64,000 nucleotides of DNA from Isochrysis galbana (GCA_018136815.1 CM030934.1:5324272-5388271); one strand, 5' to 3'. Shown: positions 20,048 through 31,615, counted from the stretch's first letter. The notes: a model not told the origin generated them from the letters alone. Program-made: numbers and translations.

Positions 20048-23000
20048 GTAATAGGGAGGGCATTAGGCCCGACCGCGAGCTGGCTCTTTGCCGCTTGTTT
20101 TGCCAGATGACTCAACGTCTCAAACCTATTTCAACTTACTCTTCCAAAGTAGAATCATGCAAAGCACAAATCTATGTGAATGGTAAGAATTTTGCCCCAT
20201 TTCATGGGAGGTCCTCCACGATGCGAGAGTCGACTAAGAGGTCTGTCGGCGGAAGCGATGGCCCTCTTCTCGTGTGGCATCCCTCTCCACGCGAAGCTTT
20301 GGTTACTCTGATCGATCAGACATGATCATGTGCCTTTTCGTGGTCCCAGCTTCATGAGCGACAAACAGGGGTCGGGAAAGAGGTGGCTGACTGCATAGCT
20401 CTTCCACCATCATATGTGTGCGAGCGTAGAGATGTGACGTAATTATACACGTTGGCCTTGGTTGCTTTCGTATTTGTGCGGCCATGGGAGCTCAAGGTCG
20501 CCATCATCCGTGAACGCGCGCGCATCTTTGCTACGTACGTATGCTACATGCCATGGGCCTACGAACGGTCACATCTAGCCAAAAAAAGCACTTCGTACCT
20601 ATGGTGGTCCCCAGAGACGCGCCCATGTGCATATGCCATGTAAATTTTTGCAACAAAGGCGGCTTGCCTTGATCCGGTACCACCCGGGGGGTGCACGCCT
20701 TGCATCGCGAGGGGTACGTACGGGGGCTCTACACCATTTTCTTTACCATGTTATAAGACAACACACGACGTTCTTCCACGCTTTCACACTTTATATTCAC
20801 ATGAGTAGCACATGTACCTCGCTGCGGGCTGCGGGCGACTCGCAGCAACTCGCAATCGCAATCGAGTCGCATCCATCGAGTCCACCTCGTGGCCTTTAGT
20901 GGTGGCTGTGAGACATTTGGCCCCGCGCTTCGTGCCTAGGGTCTAGGGGGGCATTCCCCCGACTTGAGAATTATACGTGTGCCGCGAGTCTTCGCCTAGG
21001 TGCCAAGCGCACATACCGACTCTCCTCCCCACCCCGCCCCGGCGGAGCGCCGCAACGATCAAAAAATTTCACAAGTCGAGGATTTCCGCACAGCAAGGGA
21101 GCGGCATGTCCCACAGTGGACCCTATCGCCACGAGGTGGAAACTATGGATTCTCGATCAGACCCTATCGCCTATCTATCGATGTATACACAGAACATATT
21201 ACTCCGTTGTCAGTTGACGGGGAGCAACATCGTCTCTTCTGCGAGTAACCTAGAATGGCGGGTACTCGATGCGCGACTACTGTGCAAGACCGAAGCAAGC
21301 TTGAGGAAGCCGTCCCTAGCGGCTTTTGGAAATTGTCATTCGCCATACGTCAGGCGGCGGACTGTGGAAAGATGTTCATCGATAAGGCCAATGGTACGTA
21401 CCCAAGGTGCGCGGTCAGCAGTGAACGGTGACAAGCTGTGTACTCATCAAAGACATCGGGACATGTGATGGGAACGAGGTCGGCTCCCTGGAAGGGGCGG
21501 TGCCGGCGCGCGTTCGCGAGGCGGCAGCGGAGCAGCGGAGCGCGGAGCGAGGCGGCAGCGGAGCGCGGAGCGAGGGCACTTGCTCGTCCTCCAGTAGCTC
21601 CGTGCCCGTGGCTACCGGATCCCGAAGGCGGTGGTGGAGGCGGCGGTCCCGGTTCCCATTCTAACTCCCCACAAGTTAAAATGAGGGAAAACCCATTGAG
21701 GCGGACCGACCTACGTCGGGCGACTCGCTCCGAGAAAAAGCACCGGGGGGGGGAGGGGGGGGGAGGGGGAGGAACCTCTCGTCAACAAAGAGGATCGGCC
21801 CTTCCAGCTCGCGCCGTGCGCAGTTCTCGAGAAATAAATGATTGCGAGTCGAGTAGCCTGTGCCACCTTCAGGATACTCTCCTCGATCTTGAGCCACTCC
21901 CTTCTCTCTCCCGCCTGTCGCCGGCCGCCCCCTACCCGTTTGCTAACGCAAACGGGGCCGGTTTCTAACCGCACTCCATCGGGGAGGGTGCAAATCCCCC
22001 CCTCTCCCTCTCTCCACTCTCACCCCTCGAAGTCCCTGCGGCGCGTCACCATGCGGCGCGCCCTGGCCTGCTCTCGGAGGTCTTGTGGGGGCTCCCAGAG
22101 GGCTAGCAAGGGCAGCTCAGGGGGCAGAGGAGGCTGGGGTTCAGCCCCTGGCCCCCCCTGCCTCTCCCACGCTCGCCTCGCTGGCCATGGGAGCCTCCCA
22201 GAGGCCCCTGTATGCCTGGCGACCAGGGACAAGGGGGGAGTCAGCGGTCGAGGGCAGGCCCAATGCGGGCGTGGGAGTGCGGCTCGCGGCCCACGCCCCC
22301 TGAGGGTCTGGGCAGGAATGATGAGTGCCCTGCCCCTGCCAAAGGGCAGGGGCTGGGGTTGAGTGTACGGTCCCACCCCGAGGGGTGTCCGCGATGGAGA
22401 GTGGGGGGCGCGAGGCCCCCATTGCCCCCCACTTATAAAAGTAGGTTGACCTTCGATAAACATAGGTGTGCTAAGTTCCACTGGGCTTTTGAGTTTCGGT
22501 TTGCCCTACCGCTGAGCCGCTGTGCTAGTTCGAGATAAGAGCTTGGAAATCGCATCATCTAGGATGCATGCAGCAGCTAGTACACGGGCCACACCCCGGA
22601 ACGGACCGAAGACAAAGGACCGAAAGGGTACGACGGGGAAAGGGTTTGATTGATCACGATCCGTGGACAGAAGGGCGGTGCCATAGTAGTGGTAGATAGT
22701 GCCGTGTCAGCCCTATGCGTTAGCTCCAAATCTGTAATGTTTTTTTAGAGCATTCGCTACCGGTAGTTCAATTTTGTGGCTGTAGCATCAAGCCGCCCGC
22801 ATGTCAATGCGTCCACAATGTTGCCGGCTAACGAGTTCCGGAGGTCGGGCAGGAGCGCACGACGACGACGAGTGCACTCTCCCCCTTTTCTCCTATCCGT
22901 TCATCTCCTACTTCTTAGAGGCATGTGTGCCGACAAGAACCGCTCGAGTGCCCGACTGATGTGCAGGCCTTTCTGCACCGCCGATGAATTTGGGGGGATG

Positions 23001-23169
23001 GGGTAGACCGCAGTACCGTACGCTTATTCTCGTGTGTGGCAAAAAAAATGCATCATGGTGTGTATTTGTGGTTGTACGACGACCCCAAAGCGTGCACGAA
23101 TGGTTAGCTGCATGCATGCGAGCGAGCGATGCGTAAATGGCATCAAGCTGGTTTTGAATTTCGCTTGCC
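20048..23169. other. 3.1-kb intergenic region, no supported gene
   Basis: I see no conserved protein. The region holds a short tandem duplication of GCGGCAGCGGAGCGCGGAGC near 21520-21575, a G-rich block at 21746-21772, and repeat family C at 22020-22450. The open frames are short and lack recognisable motifs. Confidence 0.5.
22020..22450 (+). repeat. Dispersed repeat family C, copy 1
   Basis: Shares blocks such as CAGGGGGCAGAGGAGGCTGGGG, GGGGGCGCGAGGCCCC and TATAAAAGTAGGTTG, in the same order, with 36520-37095. An inverse fragment lies near 2726-2780. Non-coding, purine-rich, diverged. Confidence 0.6.
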
Positions 23170-24612
23170 TCAATCCAAGCTTGGTGGCTCGTCATCGTCG
23201 TCAGACTCATCTTGATCTTCGACAGTATTTTGCTCTCCCTGAGCCAATTGGTGGCATGGCTGCGATTCCGATGACTGCGGCGGCCTCCATACCACGTCGA
23301 GTCCCGGACGGCACTGCTTGAGGTTGGCGTGTACCTGTGAGAAAGCGGTCGGCTCGAGTGGATTTCCATTGAGCTCGAGGCACTCGAGGCCCGGCGCATA
23401 AGAAACATCTCTAAAGGCGGAGAAGAGATTCGAATCCGATATCGCGCATGCGCCCAAATCCAGTTCGCAAAGATCCACAGAACCGCCCAGTGCGACGCGG
23501 AAGGCATCCCTGTCATTGTTGCCGCGGCTTCCCGATTCTTGCAGAGACGCCATGGTCTTGCCTAAGGTGCTGTTATTGAACAAGCTTAGACGCTGGAGAC
23601 CGCGCAAACCGAGCAGTGCGGTAACACCCGTGATACCAACAAAGGAATGCTGCAACGACAAGTCTTTTATGCCAGCCACCTTGCTCAATGCCACGGCGCC
23701 GCAATCAGCACAGCCACATGAGCTAAGTTTTAACTGAGCCACCGAGCTCTGCGACTGGTGGTCCATGAGCCCTTCTGCCAAGGCCACGCAACCCGCATCA
23801 CCGATCCCAGGATTCTCTTCCAGATCAAGCAATTGCAGCTGAGCAGCGCTCTTTCCGATTGCATGGCCTAACAAAGCCGCGCCGTGCGCACTGAAGTTGC
23901 ACGCACTCACCTTGAGGACCTTCATGATGGCTGGCCTAGCCTCAACTAGCCGTGCGAGAGCGGCAATGCCTTCGTCACCAATGGCATTGCGGGAGACCGT
24001 GATCAGAGATAGGGAAGGCATGATGTCCATGCCGGACGGAAGCATCGCGTCGCTCATCATGATGAGGCCCTGCTGCGTCAGGTTCATCTCAGAGAAGTCT
24101 ACCGCCTCCAGCAGCGACAAGCCCCTGTCCACGGTACGAATAAGCGAGTGCATGCCGGAGTCGCCCAACGGGTTACGGGCAAGATTGAGCTCACGCAGCT
24201 GAGAAAGGCTATGAGAGAACATCTCGCCAAGAATCCCGCCTGCAGCATCGTTCAATCCACGGTACTCGAGGTCGAGCGCGAGTAGCCCACTCTGCGCGCC
24301 ACCCAAAGCCTTCGTGAGAGCTTCGATGCCAGCTGCACCAAATCTGGCGTCGCCCAGTCCCAGGCGTTCGATGCAGCACCCTGGCGTGGCAAGCAACGCA
24401 CCGATGGCACCGACGCCTTCCTCCTCGAGTGCGTGGCCCGAGAGATCGAGCTGTGTGAGGCTGCCGGGCGCCTGGGCGAGAGCGGCACAGAGGCGAAGGC
24501 AGTCGCGAGAGTCTAGTTTGCGTGAGGGCATCACGTGCAGCGCCCGGCTCCGCTGAGCTCGAGCAATCATGCCGTGCACATCAAGCTCGCCCTCTGCGCG
24601 GCCCCAGGCCAT
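23170..24612 (-). CDS. Ribonuclease-inhibitor-type leucine-rich repeat protein
   Basis: A single-exon 480-residue protein. I chose the ATG at 24612 (MAWGRAEGELDVHG) because upstream codons are low-complexity and lack an ATG. From residue ~45 it carries about a dozen 28-29-residue repeats of the RI/NLRC type (LTQLDLSGHALEEEGVGAIG, LRELNLARNPLGDSGM, LSLITVSRNAIGDEGIAAL, LELNGNPLEPTAF). The tail is acidic (ESDDDDEPPSLD). Such proteins form horseshoe scaffolds for protein binding, and RanGAP shares the repeat type and an acidic tail. The invariant RanGAP arginine region is not evident, so a GAP role is not claimed. The partner is unknown. Confidence 0.75.
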   Translation of the reverse strand: MAWGRAEGELDVHGMIARAQRSRALHVMPSRKLDSRDCLRLCAALAQAPGSLTQLDLSGHALEEEGVGAIGALLATPGCCIERLGLGDARFGAAGIEALTKALGGAQSGLLALDLEYRGLNDAAGGILGEMFSHSLSQLRELNLARNPLGDSGMHSLIRTVDRGLSLLEAVDFSEMNLTQQGLIMMSDAMLPSGMDIMPSLSLITVSRNAIGDEGIAALARLVEARPAIMKVLKVSACNFSAHGAALLGHAIGKSAAQLQLLDLEENPGIGDAGCVALAEGLMDHQSQSSVAQLKLSSCGCADCGAVALSKVAGIKDLSLQHSFVGITGVTALLGLRGLQRLSLFNNSTLGKTMASLQESGSRGNNDRDAFRVALGGSVDLCELDLGACAISDSNLFSAFRDVSYAPGLECLELNGNPLEPTAFSQVHANLKQCRPGLDVVWRPPQSSESQPCHQLAQGEQNTVEDQDESDDDDEPPSLD

Positions 24613-24944
24613 ACAGAAGAGGGAGGAGGGAGAAGAGGAGCAGCTAGGGGGGGACAAAGGGAGAATGAGGAGAGTGCGAGGAGAGGGTAGTTAGGAAGGG
24701 GAAGGCGGGGGGGGGAGGGCGGGGAAAAGAGATCGAGGAAGGCAGAAGAAGAGAGAAGAGAGATCAGAAAGAAGAGGAGAGGGCGAGAGGGAGCGAGCGA
24801 GCGACGCGTGCCAGTCAAGTTGGTACGAGTTGTTTGGCCCACCCGAACCGATGGAAGGGAGAGAGGGAAAAAGTAGAAAGTAGAAAGTGAAGGCTTAGAG
24901 AGATGAATGAAGGTGGCCGGGGGCTCGACGCTCGACGTGCCAAA

Positions 24945-24985
24945 ACAAAACACCTGAAGATTCAGGGCTAACACCTACTACAGGA
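24945..24985 (+). repeat. Dispersed repeat family A, 5' fragment
   Basis: An A-rich tract and CCTGAAGATTCAGGGCTAAC followed by ACACCTACTACAGG match the beginning of the copy at 11905. The rest of the repeat is missing. Confidence 0.55.
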
Positions 24986-25496
24986 GCTCAACGTACCAAA
25001 AAAAACTCTCAACTCTCTGCTCGTCTCCCCGAGGGAGGGAGATGGAATCGCGCGCCGCGCGCTGCCGGATGCGGCTTAGCCAAGATTGAGGATTCATCAG
25101 CACGAATTTGAATTTGTTTGGATATGTGCCTAGATGTGAAAAACAGCGGGTGAGGTCTAGAAAGACATTAAAAACAGCTGTTTTTGGGAATCGAAAAAAA
25201 AAGTAAAAAACGGTGCGAAAAACAGTGGGGCCACATATACCGTATACCGCAGGGGGGCCTTTCCCCTTTCCCCCCTGCGCGCGGAACGCCTCCGCCTCCG
25301 CTCCTCCGCGTCCTGCGTCCTACGCATACGCACGTAGGCCGCCGCCGCCACTGCCCCCTCCCCTCCCCTCGGCCGATGGCGAGCCGCTATCGGTGATCAA
25401 CCCCAAGCCCACGCACGCGTCGCGATCCGCGCGCGTGCTGGTGGTGGTGGCCGCGGTCCCGCGTCCCGCGCGCACGCCGCGCTCGCGCGCGCTTGG

Positions 25497-25635
25497 TCCC
25501 GCGCGCACGTCGCACTCGCGCGCGCCGCGCGCGGGCGGCCCCCAGCCCCAGCCCCGCTCTAAAAAAAAGTGGCAAAAACGGAGGGCGTTTGAAAAACAGT
25601 GAAAAACACTGTTTTGGCCTCCGAAAAAAAACACT
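25497..25635 (+). repeat. Left arm of an inverted repeat around cytochrome c1
   Basis: The sequence runs from a CGCGCG-rich block through CCCCAGCCCCAGCCCCGCTC and GTGGCAAAAACGGAGGGCGT to TTGGCCTCCG. It is matched in reverse complement by 28872-29014 with small indels. The arms enclose about 3.2 kb with the whole cytochrome c1 gene. Confidence 0.75.
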
Positions 25636-26505
25636 GTTTCTGTCGTCTTTCACATCTAGATCTAGGCGGGATATGTGATAGTGATATGTTGACGGGATAG
25701 GTGTAACTAGCACATATCCGGCTACGTGCTACGTGCCCTTTGGCCTTTGGGCTCCAGCCCCACCACGGCCACGGTAGCCCGTCCGCGTGCGTTGCGAAGC
25801 CCTTCGTTTTTCGCCTTGCTTCTGCTTGCTTGCTTGCTTATTTATAGTTCATCAGCATCAGCCCCAGCCCGGTGTCCGGGCCAGCCAAAGCCAAAGCTCA
25901 GCCCAAATAAATGCCAAATGCCTATGTGCCGCCGACCCGCGCCGCCAATCGCGCCCGCCGCCGGCGCCTCGTCGAAGTCGGCGCTTCGCCCCGCGTGCGC
26001 GCTAACGCGGCCGCCCCGAGGGACCCGAGAGCGCACGACGCGAGCGAGGGCTCCTCAGGTGTCAGGTGGCCCGCCTCTGAATTTTTTTATTGTGAAGCCC
26101 CACCCTTATCCCTGATTGAAACAGTTGCAAGAAGCCCTCTTTGACCGCCATAGGGATGGGGGAGACGGAGTGCGTAGAAGCGCGACTATGTTACCAGGCT
26201 GCGCGACACCGATGATGCTATGTGGCTCACGCTCGCGTCATAAAGCTCAAGCGGCTGCCGCAAAAATACCCCAAAAGACACCTTCTCATGTCTCCCGCCT
26301 CGCTGAGTGCGGCCACACACGTGCATCTTTCATGATTCGTGTGAGCCATTTGATCCGTGTCTACTTTAGATATAGCGCGAGGCCCACACCTATTTGGCCG
26401 AGGACGGCCGAGACACTCTCTGAAGTATGCGTGCAGCTCCGAGCGGCAAGCTGCTATGGCAGACATGCCGGGCGCAGACCATGCACACGCTGTGCAACGC
26501 GCATT

Positions 26506-27836
26506 TTAGTAAAGCTCGAGACGGCGCGTCTTGATCGGTGCCCACCTGACACGCTTGTAGTACCAGGTGAAGCCAAAGAGAACGGTCAACGTAATCATCC
26601 ACTTAACACCCATGAGCTTACGCTCGTCTGCCTCTGGCTCAGCTGCCCAGGTAAGGAAGGTGCACACATCCTTGGCCATCTGCGTCGCCGTGGCAGGCGT
26701 TCCGTCGTCGTACTCAACAGCCCCATCGTTGAGCGGAGGCGGCATGCCAATCCAAGCGCCAGGGAAATATGGATTGTAGTATTGCGTCTCCCGCGCAGCG
26801 ATGCCGGCCGGTGGGTCCTTGTAGCCAACAAGCAACGCGAAGACATAGTCAGGGCCATTGTGGCGGGCCTTCATGATGAGGGAGAGGTCCGGAGGGTAGG
26901 CGCCATTGTTGGCGTAACGGGCGGCCTCCTCGTTCGGGTACGGCGAGGGCAGATAATCCGAGAGCTTGCCTGTTGAAACGGACCAGGGGAAGTCGGTCAG
27001 CTGGATCCGACGTGAGCGGTACTTCGCCCGGAACCATCGCATGACTCGCCCACTGGTTCGCATTCTGCGCTGAGGCGCACCCGGCCGCTCGAACATTTCG
27101 CCCTCATCGTTGGGGCCGTCGATGACATCAGTGTCCTCCGCCATCGCCTTGACCTCTTCCTCAGAGTAGCACACATCCACCTGGATCGGAACCGAAGGCA
27201 CTCCATCAAATACACTGTGCTGCACGCTCGTATGCTCAATCCCGCCCGCTGTGCTGCCCATACCCTCACTGGTATGCCTCATGTGCAAAACCTCGAACAC
27301 CGCAGCTCCACTAGAAAGCGGATGTCAGAGTGCATCTGCTGTCCACTAGCCGCATTGCTGCCCACTTGCCCGCTTTGCCACACAAAAGGACGGGGATAGC
27401 TGCCGCGCTCCCCCTACTATACACAGCTGGTCTGCGCATGCGGCGCAAAAGCGTACAGCAGCCCTGCGCACCAAGTTGCGGTATGCGATGCGCGCCAGCC
27501 CATGGCATGAGGCACAGACTTGAGTGTAGACTTGGTGTCCGCGGCGGACGGAGGCGGCGTCGTAGGAGGACATGAAGCCCTGGAAGTCCCATGGCTGCTT
27601 GGGTGGGTGCACCACATCGCTCGCAGAGACGTTGGAGGCGGTGGCGTATGCCACAGCAGCACCGGCCGCGACCGCCGGCGCGAGAAGTGACTGCGGTGTT
27701 GAAGCAGCAAGTGCCAGTGAGAAGTTGGGGCGGGGTCCACTGGTGAGGTGTTGTGGGCAGGACTGAGTGCACGTACCTGCGTGGGCCGCAGCCGCTGCGC
27801 GAGGCGGTAGGCCATTGCTGTCCGCGAACCAGCCAT
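26506..27836 (-). CDS. CYT1: Cytochrome c1, mitochondrial
   Basis: Four exons on the minus strand (27836-27777, 27690-27472, 27180-27081, 26969-26506) give 280 residues. Residues ~1-35 are a basic, Ala-rich presequence (MAGSRTAMAYRLAQRLRP, then LLAPAVAAGAAVA). The haem motif is CASCH at residues 79-83, the ordinary two-cysteine form. Family blocks follow in order: YRNLVDVCYSEEEVKAMAE, DGPNDEGEMFERPGKLSDYLP, PPDLSLIMKARHNG, YNPYFPG, IGMPPPL with the axial Met, and MAKDVCTFLTWAAEPE. A C-terminal membrane anchor (MITLTVLFGFTWYY) and basic tail end the protein. It is the cytochrome subunit of complex III, passing electrons from the Rieske protein to cytochrome c. Donors are GTACG, GTGCG and GTGCG. 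A nuclear location with a presequence is as expected. Confidence 0.95.
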
Positions 27837-29257
27837 GGCCTGCGAAGCACAGCGCTGGGGGAGGGAAAGGGGGGGGGAGGCGTTGAGCAGAGCGTGTGGT
27901 GCGGGCGCCCGCTCAGTTGGCGGCGCGTGAACGCAGCGAGCGGGCGTGCTCTATATCCCCATCCCTTCACCCTACCCCTGCTCCCGGCCGCCCTTCCGCC
28001 TTCCCGCCCCCCTCCACTTCGCCCATGCCGAGCCGCCCAGGGCTCGCCTCGCTCTCTCTTCCCCCCCACCTCTCCGCAGAGCGCAGCCTGGTCGCCGCCC
28101 GCCCCCCCCCCCCCCCCCCCCCCCGCGCGCACCGTCGTCGCCCCCCCCCCCCCCCCCCTTCCCCCCCTTCCCCCCTTCCTCCCTCCCTTCCCCCCCCCCC
28201 CCCCCCCCTTCCCCCGCTCTCCCCTCCACTACCCCCTCCCCCTCACTCCGCTCTCTCCCCTCCCCCGCCCGGGGGGGGGGGGGGGCGCGCGGGGCGGGGG
28301 CGGAGGGGGGAACCTTATAAATAGACGCTCCCACTGCGACTGTGGGCTGTGGACCCCCCCCCCCCTCTCTCTCTCGTCCCTCCCTTGTGCCGTTGCGCGC
28401 GAAACGATCGCCGACGCCCGGAATCTCAATAATAGTTTAACTTCTAAGAGTTTAAAAATGAAGATGTCAGGATTGAGTGAGGAAATTAACCAAAGTCAAG
28501 AGGTAGAAACCCCGGAACACACCCACCTAGCACATATGCGGTGCCCTTTGGGTATGCCCTGGACTCGTCGGGTAGTGGCAGTACATGACCTCCTCCACAA
28601 GGTTCAAGCATTAAGTTAGGACTGGTTTGATGGTTTGATTGACGTGTTGTGTTGAGTGTTGACGTACCTGCACATGTTTTGTATATATTAATATTAGCAT
28701 ATACTACTACATCTTTAGATCTTTGCTGAAAAGTTGGTTTTCAATAACGTCTGAGTGAAACCCAGACACGATTAGATAAATGCTCTGACCGCGTCCATGA
28801 ACGCGACCGGATTGGGTGCTTGTTGGCCACTTCGTTCGGCGCTTGCGCTTGTTCTCAACCTAGGTGTTTTTTCTTTTTCTCGGAGGCCAAAAACAGTGTC
28901 ATTCACTGTTTTTAATTCAAACGCCCTACGTTTTTGCCACTGTTTTTTGAGAGCGGAGCTGGGGCTGGAGGCCGCCCTTGCGCGGCGCGCGCGAGCGCGG
29001 CGTGCACGCGGGACTGGGACACAATGTTCCCCCCTCTCACCGACCCCACATCGCACATCCGAGTGCCCGAGATCCGCATCCCGGACCCCTAAGTACTAAG
29101 TAACCTAAGTAGCGCACGAAGGGAATGGCCGCAAGGCAGGATGAAGGAGAACGCAGAGGGGACGGGCGCGGTTACATATTAACGGATCCAAGGCCACGCG
29201 CGAGGCGAGAGAAGCTTTGAGTTAAGAAGTTTTTTTCTTAGGCAACTTCGTTGGGCA
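27837..29257. other. Cytochrome c1 upstream region with extreme C/G runs
   Basis: No gene is supported. From 28100 to 28290 there are several homopolymers of about 15-22 C and one of about 16 G within 200 bp. The long open frames here are made only of Pro/Ser/Gly runs. Further out is AT-richer DNA (28430-28780) and the right arm of the inverted repeat (28872-29014). Confidence 0.55.
28872..29014 (-). repeat. Right arm of the inverted repeat around cytochrome c1
   Basis: Reverse complement of the arm at 25497-25635. It begins CTCGGAGGCCAAAAACAGTG, passes through AAACGCCCTACGTTTTTGCC and AGCGGAGCTGGGGCTGG, and ends in a CGCGCG-rich block. Small indels separate the arms. Confidence 0.75.
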
Positions 29258-30354
29258 TCACTCAGTCCCATCGATTGACCCTCCTCCAACATCCTTCCTC
29301 GGCAGATCGAACACCAATGGCAGGTGTGCGGCCTGATAGTTGAGGTTACACGTCGAAGCATTGGCATACGTAGTCGTGCCATCAGTGCACACCCCGTAAT
29401 CTTCGTGGATGTGCCCATACACATGCAGTACAGGCTTAATGCGCGTCTGCACTTCGTCAAGCAGGTCAAGGCAACCGGCTCGGTGCCCTGCGAAGCACTT
29501 ATCGCCGTAGCCCAATGGAGGTCCGTGTGTGATGAGGATGTCAGTATTTTTTGGGATGACGGCCCACTTTTCCCTACATGGTTTTCCGCGCTCGAGATTA
29601 AATGCCCAATCGCAGAACCAAGGCTGCAACAAGGGCGCAAGGAGGCGACATCAACAGGTTGATAGGTTGATGAAAGACAAAAGCAAGCTGATAGAGTCCG
29701 CACACCTGCCACGGCGAGCCCCAGATGTTGATCCCATGCACTGTGGTGCCTGAATCAAAAAGATACTCGCCTGAGACACACAAGGCCCACGGGCAGCCGG
29801 GTCACATCGATTTCTCTGCATGAAGACACATCTTGAAGCGGTTGGTAAAAGGCCAAGCACATACATGAACTCTGAATCATCTCGATCGCGGCGGCGGACA
29901 TGCTGTCCAGATCGCCGTCTTTTGCGCCCTGTTGCTTGACTAGACCGAATCGGCTCGTTGTACTGGGCAAGCTCGCGCTATCCATCGTGAGGTCGTGGTT
30001 CCCAGCGATAACAATTTTGTGGTGGTGCGGCAGAGCCTTGAGCCACTCGCAGAATTCCGCCACTTCCTTCAAGGATCCGTTGCTACTCCAGTCGCCCGCG
30101 TGGAGGAGGACGTCACCGTCCGGGATACTAGGCAATGGTTGCACACCGTGCGTGTCCGACACACACACGAAGCGAACAGTGCCAGGCGGCTGAGCGCCCA
30201 CCTCAGTGAACTGAGAGAGCGGTAGCACAACATGCTGCCGGCTGGGCGCGAGCATCTCCCATGCGCGAGTAGGGTCACCAACGGCAGTGGCGATGTGCTT
30301 CGGCACGCTCAGCCACTCGTTGTGCGCCACCTGCCTCGTCCTCCGTCCGGGCAT
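29258..30354 (-). CDS. MPPED1/2-type metallophosphoesterase
   Basis: Three exons (30354-29865, 29770-29706, 29623-29258) give 306 residues from the ATG at 30354. An upstream in-frame extension has only a TTG start and was not used. The calcineurin-like metal sites are intact: SDTHG (66-70), HAGDW (85-89), GNHD (118-121), THGPPLG (217-223) and GHIHE (255-259). The blocks INIWGSPWQPWFCDWAFN, DGTTTYANAST and the final LPLVFDLP are typical of the metazoan MPPED1/MPPED2 (239FB) class of metal-dependent phosphodiesterases, not of bacterial phosphatases. The first intron uses GTATGT, and joining at this site gives QSSCEYLFDSG. Biological substrates of this class are poorly known, and a cyclic nucleotide diesterase activity is only inferred. 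Confidence 0.9.
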
Positions 30355-30551
30355 CCGGGATTCTGATGATGGTTGCTGTTGCCGGCGGGGCCGATGGATC
30401 GAAGAGGCACCTTGTTGGGACGGGCGCGCCCGGACAGCACGCGGCAAAAATATACTAATACTCCCTCTCTCTTCTCTCTCTCTCCGTCTTTCTTTCTTTG
30501 CTCCTTGCTTCTCGAGATTCGCAGTGAGGCTAGGCTAGGTGCGACTGGAAG

Positions 30552-30600
30552 TGGTGTAAATGCCTTAAAGGAATCTTAATGCCTTAACCTACACGCTCAG
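30552..30600 (-). promoter_or_regulatory. Upstream motif shared with LRRC49 (copy 2)
   Basis: Read on the minus strand this is CTGAGCGTGTAGG, then TTAAGGCATTAAGA and TCCTTTAAGGCATTTA. It matches 45-96 with a three-base gap and two substitutions. It lies about 200 bp upstream of the MPPED ATG, in the same orientation to its gene as copy 1 has to LRRC49. Confidence 0.45.
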
Positions 30601-30938
30601 CTGAATGGGTGTGGGAGGGAGGGAGAGCATGCATTGACGTGTGGGTGCAGGCGTCTCGATCGGCGTCCGCTATGCGCATTCCGCCCTCCCCGTCCTGCCG
30701 TCCTGTCGCATCCGCGATCGACCTTTTTGTTTTAGAAGTTGAAGTTGTTTGCGTTTCTATGTCCCCTCCTTGCAGGCTAGCCACGAGTCACCGTCGCAGG
30801 GTCCTACATTCGCCCATTCGCCCTCTTTGCCCTCGCCTCCTTTGTCGCCTCCCTTGTCGCCTGCTTGCCCCTCACCTGGCTTACCTCCTTGCGTGCTCCT
30901 CGCGTTTTTAGGCTAAGTCGCGCGTTCAGGTATCGCCG

Positions 30939-31615
30939 GTGCAAGGAACCGCCCCCTTGCGTGACCCTGATTCCCCCTCAGGTGTTGGCCGTTGGATTAT
31001 ATCGTGGCGCTATTTTACTTCGATCTTCATCAACTCACTTAAGGGTTTTCGAAAGATTCCCTCCTTATTCCTGTGCGTAACTGTCGCCCCCGTCGGATCG
31101 TCCGTCGCCCGTCGCCCCGTCGCTCTCTTGTCGGCATTCTCTTCCTTGTTCTTGTTCGGTCTGTCAGCAGGTTCCTGTGCGTTCCGTGATAAGGATACGT
31201 TAGTGTGGAGAGTGTTGACGTGAGTGTAGTGTCATCTCGTCGGTCCATCGGACCCTAGCCGCCTGTCGTCTGTCGTTCTTCGTTCGTCGCTCTCGTTCTC
31301 GTTCTCGTTCCCGTTCTCGTCCCTCGTTCTCAACACTACCTCAATACCAAACCTCTCCACTCCCGCAGCCTCAGTCTATCACTCCCGATCCGCCCAGCCA
31401 TGTCCGCTCCGTCGTCGCGCTCGCCCTCGCCCAAGCCCGTCCTCCCGCCTTTCTCTGCTGAGGAGGTGGTCCAGCCCGTCATCGGCCACCCCCCAACTTC
31501 CGCCGCGCCTCTCGCCGCTTCCCTTCCGTCCCCTCTGTTCCCATCTGAGGCAGTGGTAACCTCGGATCCGTCACGTCCCCGTCCCCGTTCATCGGCGGCG
31601 TTTTTGCGCCACTAG
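30939..31615 (+). mobile_element. Retroelement leader and gag start, plus-strand copy
   Basis: A T/C-rich leader (GATTCCCTCCTTATTCC, CGTCGCTCTCTTGTCGG, ATACGTTAGTGTGGAG) precedes an ORF from the ATG at 31400 beginning MSAPSSRSPSP, which ends after 71 codons. A diverged copy faces it on the minus strand at 31616-32400. The common order of leader blocks and start peptide points to two 5' ends of one LTR-element family placed head to head. No pol domain is present. Confidence 0.55.

Larger units (their letters stand above)
24613..26505. other. Intergenic with G runs, repeat A fragment and inverted-repeat arm
   Basis: No gene is supported. Just upstream of the LRR gene the coding strand is pyrimidine-rich. 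A fragment of repeat A lies at 24945-24985. AT-rich blocks with CACTGTTTTT/AAAAACAGTG words occur at 25160-25230. The left arm of an inverted repeat is at 25497-25635. The 3' flank of cytochrome c1 follows. Confidence 0.5.

Noticed and set aside
21480..21664. Frame starting SLEGAVP, similar to the recombinase tail at 13.5 kb
   Set aside because: Only seven residues match and the rest is a tandem GCGGCAGCGGAGC repeat; likely chance.
23170..24612. RanGAP assignment for the LRR protein
   Set aside because: Repeat type and acidic tail fit, but the characteristic arginine-containing loop is not evident; only the LRR class is supported.
27896..28334. Overlapping long open frames on both strands upstream of cytochrome c1
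   Set aside because: They consist of Pro, Ser, Gly and Arg runs produced by C/G homopolymers; no motif or codon pattern supports coding.
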